Assembly (NCBI RefSeq): GCF_026000435.1
Contig: NZ_AP026763.1
Span: forward strand, 2,976,001-3,040,000
Length of the DNA: 64,000 bases
Direction: 5' to 3'
From: Vibrio sp. STUT-A11
Lineage (GTDB): Bacteria > Pseudomonadota > Gammaproteobacteria > Enterobacterales > Vibrionaceae
Within the stretch, counting starts at the first letter, position 1. Every line of letters starts with the position of its first letter. The notes beneath the pieces are model-generated. The model worked only from the letters and a program-made list of their open reading frames with translations, searched no databases and had not been told where the DNA came from. The translations under genes and the position numbers were made by a program. Positions 52,186 through 60,013 of the stretch are shown in pieces.

Positions 52186-52509
52186 ATGGTTATCTTTAGG
52201 CAAGCCACATTTCAACATTGGTATCGTACTGTTGTGCTGTTCAGTGCGACTTTGCTGATCGTATGGAATTTTGCCAGCATTTTTCACCAATTCGATGTGA
52301 CGCCGGAACACCATGCACATCATCACTGTCAGCTATTTGCCGGGACTCACCATGGTTTGGCAAAGGTCCAGCCCACTATCGCCGTCCAGTCTTACACTCG
52401 GATCAAATTTCATGATGTGGCTGAAAACTCGCACTACATAGAAGAAGTAGGCAGTTCTGCCCGTGCTCCGCCTAATTTCGCTCAGTCCCCCTCAACTCAA
52501 ACCACTTAG
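52186..52509 (+). CDS. DUF2607-type small membrane protein with His cluster
   Basis: A 107-aa protein from ATG 52186. The earlier ATG at 52168 sits on the edge of the palindrome and has no ribosome binding site. One membrane helix (about residues 13-33) is followed by HQFDVTPEHHAHHHCQLFAGTHHG, seen as the parts EHHAHHHC and THHG, a potential zinc-binding patch. The remainder is low complexity. It is the first gene after the presumed Zur box. The exact role is unknown: it could sense or hand over zinc (inference). Confidence 0.65.
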   Translation: MVIFRQATFQHWYRTVVLFSATLLIVWNFASIFHQFDVTPEHHAHHHCQLFAGTHHGLAKVQPTIAVQSYTRIKFHDVAENSHYIEEVGSSARAPPNFAQSPSTQTT

Positions 52510-52616
52510 TGTTATTGATTCGCACATTCGCGAGTTTTAACAATGTATTAAAAGACTTAGTATCAATTGGAATGCATACTCATTCAAATTGATAGACGCA
52601 AAATTAGGAAAGTAAA

Positions 52617-53330
52617 ATGCCATCTAAACACACTTTGGCTCTTGTTATCGGCTTGTCTCTATCTACCACTGCAATGGCGGAAGAATACCGCCAACACGAA
52701 GCTCACGTACATGGCCATGTCGAATTTAATATCGCACAAGACGGCAAGGATTTATTAGTGGAAATCACCGCTCCGGGTGCAGACGTGGTTGGCTTCGAAC
52801 ACGCTCCAGAGAACGCAGACCAAGAGCAAGAACTGAAACAAGCGATCGCAAAACTGGAAGACACCAGCAGCCTATTGACTATCAACCCACAAACTCAGTG
52901 TGAGATTGCAGATGTGCATGTGGAGCATACACTTGGTAGTTCACACGACGATCATGATCATGAGGGTCACGACCATGATGAGCACGATCACCATGACCAC
53001 GAGGATCACGACCATGATGAACACGAACATCATGACCACGAGGGTCACGACCATGATGAACACGAACATCATGACCACGAAGGTCACGACCATGATGAAC
53101 ACGATCACGATGACCATGAACACCACGATCATGATACGCACAGCGGCCATGGTGAATTCTCTGCGCAGTATCGTTTCAACTGTGAACAGATTGGTGAACT
53201 GAGCAAAATCAAAACGTCTTGGTTTAATCAATTCCCAAATACAGAATCAGTCAGCGTTAACCTGTTCACTGATACGACTCAGTCAGCGGCCAGTCTTGAC
53301 AAAGATAACACCGAAATCGTAATCAAATAA
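52617..53330 (+). CDS. zrgA: His-rich periplasmic zinc-binding protein (DUF2796, ZrgA)
   Basis: A 237-aa protein with a signal peptide cleaved at about AMA-EE (residue 21). The DUF2796 fold is split into two parts (22-108 and 179-237). Between them lies an unusually long His/Asp/Glu linker (110-178) with about 31 His. Conserved pieces are HEAHVHGHVEFNIA, and Cys95 and Cys189 could pair. In Vibrio cholerae and relatives, this DUF2796 protein (ZrgA) belongs to the zinc-regulated zrg locus for zinc acquisition. The linker is encoded by 39-bp tandem repeats. The downstream ABC genes are on the same strand. Confidence 0.82.
   Translation: MPSKHTLALVIGLSLSTTAMAEEYRQHEAHVHGHVEFNIAQDGKDLLVEITAPGADVVGFEHAPENADQEQELKQAIAKLEDTSSLLTINPQTQCEIADVHVEHTLGSSHDDHDHEGHDHDEHDHHDHEDHDHDEHEHHDHEGHDHDEHEHHDHEGHDHDEHDHDDHEHHDHDTHSGHGEFSAQYRFNCEQIGELSKIKTSWFNQFPNTESVSVNLFTDTTQSAASLDKDNTEIVIK
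52956..53111 (+). repeat. four tandem 39-bp units encoding the His-rich linker
   Basis: Units at 52956-52994, 52995-53033, 53034-53072 and 53073-53111 each encode 13 residues of the type DHEGHDHDEHEHH. The second and third differ by a single base. Being in frame (13 codons), gain or loss of units would change linker length without breaking zrgA. Confidence 0.9.
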
Positions 53331-53381
53331 TCGTATGGCGTGTAAGCACCCACTTACACGCTATTACTTTGGTAACTATCT

Positions 53382-54110
53382 ATGACTGATTCAACATCAA
53401 GCGTTGTTGAACTCAATAATGCCCAATTTATTTGGCCAAGTTCAGACAGCGCTACCATCGATATCCCTCACCTACGCATCACGCCCGGTGAGCATGTCTT
53501 TATCAAAGGCCCCAGCGGATGCGGTAAGTCAACACTTCTGGCATTACTTACCGGTATTAATACACTAAGCTCGGGGGCTTTATCGGTATTAGACACCGAT
53601 TTATCGGCGCTATCAGCAAGTCAAAGAGACAAATTTCGCGCCGATCATATTGGCTATATTTTCCAACAATTTAATCTGTTGCCCTATCTCAACGTGATTG
53701 AAAACGTATTGCTGCCCTGCCAGTTCAGCCAAGTAAGGCGTGAACGTATTGCGCCGAGAGCAAGCCATCAAGCATTAGCAGAACAGGCGTCAGGGTTATT
53801 AGAAAGACTGCATTTGCCAAAAAGCCTGCATTCTCGTCCAGTATCAGAGTTGAGCATTGGCCAACAACAGCGAGTAGCTGCAGCACGAGCTCTGATGGGG
53901 CACCCAGCGGTAGTGATTGCTGACGAGCCAACGTCCGCTCTGGATCATGACAACAGAATGGCTTTCATTGAATTGCTGATGGAACAAGCTAATCAAGCCA
54001 ACGCGACCTTGGTCTTTGTCAGCCATGATCCAACCTTAGAGTCTTTGTTTAACCGCACGATTAACCTGCCTGAAATCAACCAAGCGAATACATTAGGAGG
54101 GTTATCATGA
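53382..54110 (+). CDS. ABC transporter ATP-binding protein (MacB/LolD class)
   Basis: A 242-aa ATPase with Walker A GPSGCGKST (about residues 46-54), Q-loop YIFQQFNLLPYLNV, signature LSIGQQQRVAAARAL, Walker B VVIADEPTSALD and H-loop VSHD. The LolD/MacB type is suggested by the Q-loop and by the FtsX-like permease that overlaps its end by 4 bp. It is part of the probable zinc operon. Confidence 0.92.
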   Translation: MTDSTSSVVELNNAQFIWPSSDSATIDIPHLRITPGEHVFIKGPSGCGKSTLLALLTGINTLSSGALSVLDTDLSALSASQRDKFRADHIGYIFQQFNLLPYLNVIENVLLPCQFSQVRRERIAPRASHQALAEQASGLLERLHLPKSLHSRPVSELSIGQQQRVAAARALMGHPAVVIADEPTSALDHDNRMAFIELLMEQANQANATLVFVSHDPTLESLFNRTINLPEINQANTLGGLS

Positions 54111-55366
54111 CTGCCGTAGTAAGCCTTGCCTGGAAGAGCCTGATGAACCGTAAAGCAACCGCCTTGCTGACTATCATGACCGTGGCTATTTCAGTAGTCC
54201 TGCTGCTTGGCGTTGAGCGTATTCGAACTCAGGCAAAGGACAGCTTTGCCAATACGATTTCTGGCACCGACTTGATTATTGGAGGCCGATCTGGCCAGGT
54301 AAACTTATTACTTTATTCAGTATTTCGTATCGGTAATGCCACCAACAACATTGATTGGAAGAGCTATCAAGAGTTCAGCCAGCATCGCTCCGTTGATTGG
54401 GCGATCCCAATCTCTCTGGGGGATTCTCACAAAGGCTTTCGAGTCATGGGAACAAACCACAGCTACTTCGAGCATTTCAAGTATGGAAGTAAGCAACCAC
54501 TTACCTTCTCTCAAGGCTCTGAATTTAAAAGCTTATTTGAAACCGTAATAGGGGCAGATGTAGCTAAAACGCTGGGGTACCAGATAGGCAGTGAGATTAT
54601 CATCGCCCACGGCATCAGTGATGTAGGCTTTAGCCGCCATGACAACTTACCTTTCAAAGTGGTGGGCATTTTAGCACCGACGGGAACACCCGTAGATAAA
54701 ACTGTCCACATCTCTTTAGAAGCAATTGAAGCGATCCACGTAGGTTGGGAAAGTGGTGCTCACTTAGGCACAACGCCAAAAGCCGAAGATTTAAAAAATA
54801 TCGACTTTCAACCCAAGCAGATCACCGCCATGCTCGTCGGTTTAAAATCACGCATTCAAACTTTTGCTTTGCAAAGACAAATCAATACCTACCCACAAGA
54901 ACCGCTGAGCGCAATCATGCCTGGTGTGGCGCTACATGAATTGTGGGGGATGATGTCGGTCGCAGAACAAGCATTGATGGCGGTATCAGGTTTTGTTGTT
55001 GTGGCTGGATTGCTCGGTATGTTGAGTAGCCTACTGACCAGCTTACAGGAGAGACGCCGAGAAATGGCCATTCTACGCGCGATGGGGGCAAGACCCCGCC
55101 ATGTATTCTCACTGCTGATCAGCGAAGCCAGTTTATTGACAGCGGCTGGAATTATCACAGGCGTTGCGGGGCTTTATTCCATTCTGGCTCTATTACAACC
55201 CATTGTACAACAACACTATGGTATACATCTGACACTCAGCTTTCTTTCTTCATATGAATGGATGCTACTCGGTTTTGTTCAATGCGCTGGTATTATGATT
55301 GGTTTCATCCCCGCACTACGCGCATATCGACAATCTCTGAGTGATGGAATGACAATAAGGATATAA
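54107..55366 (+). CDS. ABC transporter permease (FtsX/MacB/LolC type)
   Basis: A 419-aa permease with one N-terminal helix (about residues 15-37), a large periplasmic domain (about 40-280), and three C-terminal helices in an FtsX domain (AILRAMGARPRHVFSLLISEA is the coupling region). This is the four-helix type VII ABC topology, which in known systems moves lipoproteins, drugs or mechanical force rather than importing solutes. The start overlaps the ATPase stop (ATGA). Its presence with a zinc-binding protein is unusual. Confidence 0.9.
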   Translation: MTAVVSLAWKSLMNRKATALLTIMTVAISVVLLLGVERIRTQAKDSFANTISGTDLIIGGRSGQVNLLLYSVFRIGNATNNIDWKSYQEFSQHRSVDWAIPISLGDSHKGFRVMGTNHSYFEHFKYGSKQPLTFSQGSEFKSLFETVIGADVAKTLGYQIGSEIIIAHGISDVGFSRHDNLPFKVVGILAPTGTPVDKTVHISLEAIEAIHVGWESGAHLGTTPKAEDLKNIDFQPKQITAMLVGLKSRIQTFALQRQINTYPQEPLSAIMPGVALHELWGMMSVAEQALMAVSGFVVVAGLLGMLSSLLTSLQERRREMAILRAMGARPRHVFSLLISEASLLTAAGIITGVAGLYSILALLQPIVQQHYGIHLTLSFLSSYEWMLLGFVQCAGIMIGFIPALRAYRQSLSDGMTIRI

Positions 55367-55370
55367 ATAC

Positions 55371-55868
55371 ATGTGGAAAAAAATACTCGCTAGCTGCTTG
55401 CTGGTGATTGCTTTTACGGCCCCAGTAATGGCAAATGAAGAGCCGTTGAAGTTAGACTGGCTTGATCTGGTTCCAGAATCAGAACGAAAATTGTTCGATA
55501 GTATCGGCATGCCAACGGCATCTGAACATAGTGGTGGAGCTGCGCAGCAATCTAAGCTTGGTGGTGTAAGAACAGAGCTGAATGGTAGCCTGGTTAAAAT
55601 TCCGGGATTTGTGATCCCGCTAGAGGGTGATGCCAACACAGTGACTGAGTTTCTATTGGTACCCTACTTCGGGGCATGTATACACGTTCCACCCCCACCA
55701 CCAAACCAAATCATTTACGTGAAATTCCCAGAAGGAGCGCCTGTTCAGGAGCTGTGGGATGTCATTTACGTCGTTGGTAAGCTCAAAACCGAAGTCATCA
55801 GCCATGAGTTAGCCGAAACCGCTTATATGATAGAAGGGACCAAGATAGAAGCCTACGACGATATGTAG
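55371..55868 (+). CDS. exported DUF3299 protein
   Basis: A 165-aa protein with a signal peptide cleaved at about VMA-NEE (residue 21). The DUF3299 signature is clear: GSLVKIPGFVIPLEGD followed by FLLVPYFGACIHVPPPPPNQIIYV, with a single conserved Cys next to His. The Cys-x-His-Pro-rich loop is a candidate metal or redox site (inference). It lies 4 bp after the permease, so it is the last gene of the operon. Confidence 0.85.
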   Translation: MWKKILASCLLVIAFTAPVMANEEPLKLDWLDLVPESERKLFDSIGMPTASEHSGGAAQQSKLGGVRTELNGSLVKIPGFVIPLEGDANTVTEFLLVPYFGACIHVPPPPPNQIIYVKFPEGAPVQELWDVIYVVGKLKTEVISHELAETAYMIEGTKIEAYDDM

Positions 55869-55892
55869 TATCTCATCTTTTCAGATATCCCC

Positions 55893-55918
55893 ATGGCGTC
55901 GCTTCGGCGCCATTTTTT
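55893..55918 (+). terminator. terminator of the zinc operon
   Basis: ATGGCG (55893-55898) pairs with CGCCAT (55908-55913), with additional inner pairs, and is followed by TTTTTT. Confidence 0.78.
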
Positions 55919-55927
55919 AATGCAAAA

Positions 55928-56032
55928 CTAAATAATATAGCGAGACAAGTACGCTAATACACCCACATAGAGAATCAAAAGAAACGCTATCGACAGGTGC
56001 TTTTTCAGTTTGCTTGCTTCCGATAACTTCAT
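55928..56032 (-). CDS. 34-aa single-span membrane protein (unannotated-type small ORF)
   Basis: ATG at 56032 to TAG at 55928-55930. A strong ribosome binding site, GGAGGGGCA, sits directly before the ATG. The peptide has a polar, basic N-terminus (MKLSEASKLKKHL), about 17 hydrophobic residues (SIAFLLILYVGVLAYLS) and a short RYII tail, that is, one membrane helix with the N-terminus inside. A plausible promoter lies upstream on the same strand. It is convergent with the zinc operon and divergent from the next gene. I recognise no family, and translation is inferred from the ribosome binding site and the clean membrane pattern. Confidence 0.65.
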   Translation of the reverse strand: MKLSEASKLKKHLSIAFLLILYVGVLAYLSRYII

Positions 56033-56056
56033 TGCCCCTCCAAAATAACGATAACA

Positions 56057-56103
56057 ACTTTAACAATTCATTATCATTTTGGATAGCTTAATTTGATCAA
56101 ATT
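56057..56103 (-). promoter_or_regulatory. promoter of the 34-aa gene with Fur-like half-site and 14-bp palindrome
   Basis: On the - strand, TTGATC (56095-56100) and TGATAA (56071-56076) are separated by 18 bp. The -10 overlaps TGATAATGAATTGTTA, whose left half equals a Fur half-site and whose right half is degenerate. AATTTGATCAAATT (56090-56103) is a perfect palindrome over the -35 that could serve the divergent gene as well. Confidence 0.4.
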
Positions 56104-56187
56104 TTAATGATCACATTCTGGTCGTTAGAAAGAATACGATGTAAATTGAGGAAAGCATTACTCATAACTCCCTGAGTAGGAAAATAA

Positions 56188-57093
56188 ATGGCAGAATCAG
56201 CAAAGCAACCTGGCGAAATGGTACACCAGCCTCACCCCGAACAAGGTTCTAAAAACGACAAGAAAAACAGCTATATCAAAGACAGTGCCAGCCGACTTCA
56301 TAACATTGCGCAACGTTATGGACTCGATGCATTGCTGCAAGCTGATACTCCGAACAAGTCTGCCCTTGAAAGAGCTCAACTGCGCGAGCAACGACGTCAG
56401 GAGCAACGACAAAAGAACCTTGAACAGATTTTAAAATTAGCCCACAGCGCCTGCCGAGACGAAACGGCGGGCGAGCCGGAACAGGATTGGTTATACCGTT
56501 TTTTCGATATGGCTCAGGATATTCACAACAGTTCGATGCAAAAGCTATGGGCGCAGGTGCTCAAACGCGAAGTAACCAACCCCGGTTCAACATCGATGAA
56601 AGCGCTTAAAGCGCTCAAAGACATGTCAGCCAAAGAAGCCCAGACACTGCAAAGAGCCGCCTCTTTGGCTTGCAGCTTTGGTGGTGATGGCAGCCGCAAG
56701 TTATTGATTGGTTATAAAGCTCATAACGGTATTTTTAGCTTTGGTAAGCGGGACACCACCAGCAACCTCAATATGGGGGCGTTCCAACTCCCGTACTCCA
56801 GCTTGTTGGTGTTGATTGAGTTAGGACTGCTGCACAGTGCCGAGCTCGAGTCTGGAGAAATCAGCGTGGAAACCCCCTTAATACTCTCGTACCAAGGTAA
56901 AAACCTATCACTCCATGCCAACAGCAAAGGAGTAAGATTGCTTTACTATCGATTTACGCTAACGGGTAACGAGCTGTGTAAGCTACTAGGCAACAAACCT
57001 AATCCTGATTACTACGATCAGTTGTTAGCACTGATAAATCATAAATTTAGTGTACACACTGAATCAGGCAGCCGTGTAGACCATACCGTTTAG
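56188..57093 (+). CDS. TIGR03899-type protein of unknown function
   Basis: A 301-aa, probably cytosolic protein. The N-terminal 30 residues are polar and likely disordered. A charged helix follows (ALERAQLREQRRQEQRQKNLEQILKLA, about residues 60-86, given here as its first and last parts ALERAQLREQ and LEQILKLA), then a globular part with YRFFDMAQDIHNSSMQKLWAQVL and MSAKEAQTL. These resemble the DUF2806/TIGR03899 proteins of vibrios. No catalytic motif is evident, and there is no membrane span. It stands alone, divergent from the 34-aa gene. Confidence 0.7.
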   Translation: MAESAKQPGEMVHQPHPEQGSKNDKKNSYIKDSASRLHNIAQRYGLDALLQADTPNKSALERAQLREQRRQEQRQKNLEQILKLAHSACRDETAGEPEQDWLYRFFDMAQDIHNSSMQKLWAQVLKREVTNPGSTSMKALKALKDMSAKEAQTLQRAASLACSFGGDGSRKLLIGYKAHNGIFSFGKRDTTSNLNMGAFQLPYSSLLVLIELGLLHSAELESGEISVETPLILSYQGKNLSLHANSKGVRLLYYRFTLTGNELCKLLGNKPNPDYYDQLLALINHKFSVHTESGSRVDHTV

Positions 57094-57138
57094 TTAAATG
57101 CCGTTCGTTTAACAGCTAACGGCATGTTTACACCTCCA

Positions 57139-57271
57139 GTCATCCTGAACAACGACGAAGGAGTGTGATTCAGGATCTTCTATCCGAGCTCTTTGTTGTC
57201 AAAGATATTTCTCTATATTCTCAGCGCGCTGATATTAGATTCCTAGTCTCGCTAGAGCTCGCTGGAATGAC
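57139..57271 (+). repeat. ~132-bp intergenic hairpin repeat, copy D
   Basis: 133 bp in the convergent gap between the TIGR03899-type gene and cysC. It is very close to copy E. The flanking hairpin AATCG-TTAAG-TGATT differs from copy E (AGTCG-TTAAG-CGACT) by paired changes that keep the stem. Confidence 0.9.
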
Positions 57272-57325
57272 ACAAATAAAATCGTTAAGTGATTGGCATT
57301 AATACTGTTTAGTCAGGCTTTTAGA

Positions 57326-57395
57326 GCTTTTGGTCACCTATGTTCCAAAAGCGCTTTAAACACCTTTACGACCTTTTAGTCACCTATGATCTAAA
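57326..57395. repeat. two tandem hairpins with a shared loop (TCACCTATGWT)
   Basis: GCTTTTGG-tcacctatgtt-CCAAAAGC (57326-57352) and TTTAG-tcacctatgat-CTAAA (57375-57395) have the same 11-nt loop (one difference) but different stems. They lie just past the cysC stop on the - strand, in the gap next to repeat copy D. Confidence 0.75.
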
Positions 57396-57402
57396 TGCTT
57401 AT

Positions 57403-58020
57403 TTAGCGGATCACACCACGCTGCTTGAGGTCATTTACGCACAGGTCCACCAGCTCATCGACGCTCTTTTCGCCTGCTGGTAAATCAATTTCTGGGTTTT
57501 CAGGTGCTTGATATTCTGAATCAATTCCCGTGAAGTTTGGAATCTCTCCAGCGCGAGCTTTACGGTACAACCCTTTAGGATCACGTCCTTCACACACCTC
57601 CAGAGAGGCATTGACGAACACTTCAATAAACTCACCTTCAGGTAATAAGTCACGTACCAGTTGGCGCTCAGCTCGGTGAGGCGAAATAAACGCAGACAGG
57701 ACAATTAAACCTGCATCCGCCATCAATTTAGCCAGTTCGCCAATGCGGCGAATATTCTCGCGACGGTCCTGCTCAGAAAAACCTAAGTCACTGCATAAAC
57801 CATGACGAACGTTGTCGCCATCAAGTAAATAAGTATGGTAACCAAGCTCAGCAAGACGATTTTCCAGTGCACCCGCTACGGTTGATTTACCCGCTCCAGA
57901 TAAACCGGTAAACCACAGCACAGCTGGCTTTTGTTGCTTTAAGTCAGCACGAAAATTTTTATCGACCGAGTGCTGATGCCAAACAATGTTTTCGTCTTTT
58001 ACCGTAGTGTCGGCTGTCAT
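57403..58020 (-). CDS. cysC: adenylylsulfate kinase
   Basis: Phosphorylates APS to PAPS in sulfate assimilation. The 205-aa product has P-loop GLSGAGKSTVAG (about residues 39-50), DGDNVRHGL, and the lid region KGLYRKARAGEIPNFTGIDSEYQAP in two parts. It is separate from CysN (not fused) and lies 25 bp after the SLC13 permease gene, at the end of the sulfur cluster. Confidence 0.95.
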   Translation of the reverse strand: MTADTTVKDENIVWHQHSVDKNFRADLKQQKPAVLWFTGLSGAGKSTVAGALENRLAELGYHTYLLDGDNVRHGLCSDLGFSEQDRRENIRRIGELAKLMADAGLIVLSAFISPHRAERQLVRDLLPEGEFIEVFVNASLEVCEGRDPKGLYRKARAGEIPNFTGIDSEYQAPENPEIDLPAGEKSVDELVDLCVNDLKQRGVIR

Positions 58021-58044
58021 AACGTATCCTTGTAAATATCGGAA

Positions 58045-59769
58045 TTAAAACGGGAAGAAGACCGGAATGAGTGTCAGTACTAATACGGAATACACAATAG
58101 AAATCGGCACACCAATTCGCACATAATCGGTCAATTTGTAATTACCTACGCTATAAACCAACAAGTTAGTTTGATAACCGTAGGGAGAAATAAAACTCGC
58201 ACTTGCGCCAAACAATACCGCCATAATAAACGGCATGGGATCGACACCGTACCCTACCGCCATACTATAGCCGATAGGAAAAGAGAGTGCGGCGGCGGCG
58301 TTATTAGTGACTAATTCAGTTAACACCAGCGTCATGATATACGTCGCGACCAAAGCGCCAAAGACACCCCAACCGTTAAAGGCGTGGATAAACATCTCCC
58401 CCATCCTGGCGGATAAACCCGAGGAGATCATCAACTGAGCAATCGAGAGCGCGGAGCCAACAATCACCACAATATCAATAGGAAAACGTCGGCGCAGCTC
58501 GGAAACTTGTATAATGCCAAACGCCATCAAAGCGATAATGTAAACCGCGAGTCCTTTTATGATTGGCACCAAATCGAGTAAGGCACAACCAATAACGGCT
58601 GCAAAACCAAGTAAGACGATAGAAGACTTGTTCGCGTCCAGACGAGCACTCGAATCCAAATCTTGAACTAACACGAACTCTTTACGGTGGGCACGACGCT
58701 CAGCTTCAAATCGCTTACCCGGCACCAATACTAAGGTGTCACCCGGGGCGAGCTTGATACTGCCCAGCCCGCCTTCTAGCCGCTCATGACCACGACGAAT
58801 TGCGACCACTACCGCATCAAAACGATCGCGGAAACGACTCTCTTTAAGCGTTTTGTGACAAAAAGTAGCAGAAGAACTGACGACAACTTCACGGAAGTTC
58901 TGGCCATTCAAATGCTGATGACCAAACAGAGTCAAACCGGGAATTTCCTGCAGCGTCGCCACACTTTCGACATCGCCACAAAACAGCAGGCGGTCTTTTG
59001 CATTGAGCACAAAGTCCGGCCCTACCGACGAAACAGTAACGCCATCGCGAACCACTTCCGCCAAGAACAGCTTACGTAACGCACGCAAGTTATTTTCACT
59101 GACGGTGCGCCCGACCAATGGCGAGCCCGGCTCAACGCGTGATTCGAGAAAATAAGGCAGATCTTCCTGAGTTTGATCATCATAATTCGGCAGCAAGTAG
59201 CTCAGCGGGATCAAAATCAGTAACCCACCCGCTAGTACGGCCAAGCCAATTAGCGTCGGTGTAAAAAAGCCCAGGCTAGGTAAACCTGCATCTTCGACAA
59301 AGCTATTGATAATGAGATTGGTCGACGTACCAATCAGGGTCAGTGTGCCGCCCAAAATCGCCGCGTATGACAATGGGATTAACAGCTTTGACGGCGCATG
59401 TTGCTGGTTTCGTTTAATCGCGCCAATCAGGGAAACCACAACCGCCGTGTTGTTGGTGAAAGAAGAGAGTAACGCCGTCGAGAGTCCCAACTTTGCGATA
59501 ACACTGCCTAACTGCCCTTCCGAAATGCTGCGGCTAACCCAACTGATGAGAAGTGTCTTTTCCAGGGCGCACGAAGCAAGTATGAGTAATACTAAGGTCA
59601 GTAGTGACGAGTTGGTAAAGTTAGAGGCAATGGATGTTAAATCCATCATGCCAGCCAGAAACGAAATGAAGGCGGCACCAGCAAATACATGACTAGGCTT
59701 AATTTTCGTGACGAGCAAGCAAGTGATAATGCCAAGCAAAATCGCTAATACAAATCCTTGTTCCCACAT
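58045..59769 (-). CDS. SLC13-family permease with TrkA-C (RCK_C) domains
   Basis: A 574-aa integral membrane protein with two membrane halves (about residues 1-190 and 385-574) separated by two TrkA-C domains (SRVEPGSPLVGRTVSE...; SSATFCHKTLKESRFRDRF...). The SLC13 substrate-binding motifs are visible as SSFTNNTAVVVSL and ELVTNNAAAALSFPI (SNT-like). Its position between cysN and cysC suggests sulfate or a related sulfur oxyanion as substrate (inference), as in Sac1/SLT-type sulfate carriers. Confidence 0.88.
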   Translation of the reverse strand: MWEQGFVLAILLGIITCLLVTKIKPSHVFAGAAFISFLAGMMDLTSIASNFTNSSLLTLVLLILASCALEKTLLISWVSRSISEGQLGSVIAKLGLSTALLSSFTNNTAVVVSLIGAIKRNQQHAPSKLLIPLSYAAILGGTLTLIGTSTNLIINSFVEDAGLPSLGFFTPTLIGLAVLAGGLLILIPLSYLLPNYDDQTQEDLPYFLESRVEPGSPLVGRTVSENNLRALRKLFLAEVVRDGVTVSSVGPDFVLNAKDRLLFCGDVESVATLQEIPGLTLFGHQHLNGQNFREVVVSSSATFCHKTLKESRFRDRFDAVVVAIRRGHERLEGGLGSIKLAPGDTLVLVPGKRFEAERRAHRKEFVLVQDLDSSARLDANKSSIVLLGFAAVIGCALLDLVPIIKGLAVYIIALMAFGIIQVSELRRRFPIDIVVIVGSALSIAQLMISSGLSARMGEMFIHAFNGWGVFGALVATYIMTLVLTELVTNNAAAALSFPIGYSMAVGYGVDPMPFIMAVLFGASASFISPYGYQTNLLVYSVGNYKLTDYVRIGVPISIVYSVLVLTLIPVFFPF

Positions 59770-59922
59770 AGCCTTTCCTTACCAAATAGCCCATTCAGGG
59801 CGAAAACAGCCACTGCACATCACGTGGTGCAGAGCGAGAAATTAAGTAACCAGAACAAAGCAAGCGAAAAAGAAAGCCAGAATACTCATACTTCGCCGAG
59901 CATTCTGGTTTCTGGGGGAATG

Positions 59923-59954
59923 AGCCTGACTGCATTTCGCAACTCAGTCAGGCT
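59923..59954. other. perfect hairpin between cysN and the SLC13 permease gene
   Basis: AGCCTGACTG (59923-59932) pairs perfectly with CAGTCAGGCT (59945-59954). There is no long T run on the - strand. It may stabilise the cysDN message or thin out transcription into the permease-cysC part. Confidence 0.6.
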
Positions 59955-60013
59955 ATCAATCTAAGCCGGGAAAAGAGGAAGTATTTGCTTCCTTCCCTGC
60001 CCAGCTACAGCAA

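Noticed and set aside
52900..53231. Open frames on both strands across the zrgA repeat, giving Met/Thr-rich and Val/Ile/Met-rich peptides
   Set aside because: They arise from the 39-bp repeat being read in other frames. There is no ribosome binding site, and only the zrgA frame has a signal peptide and a family match.
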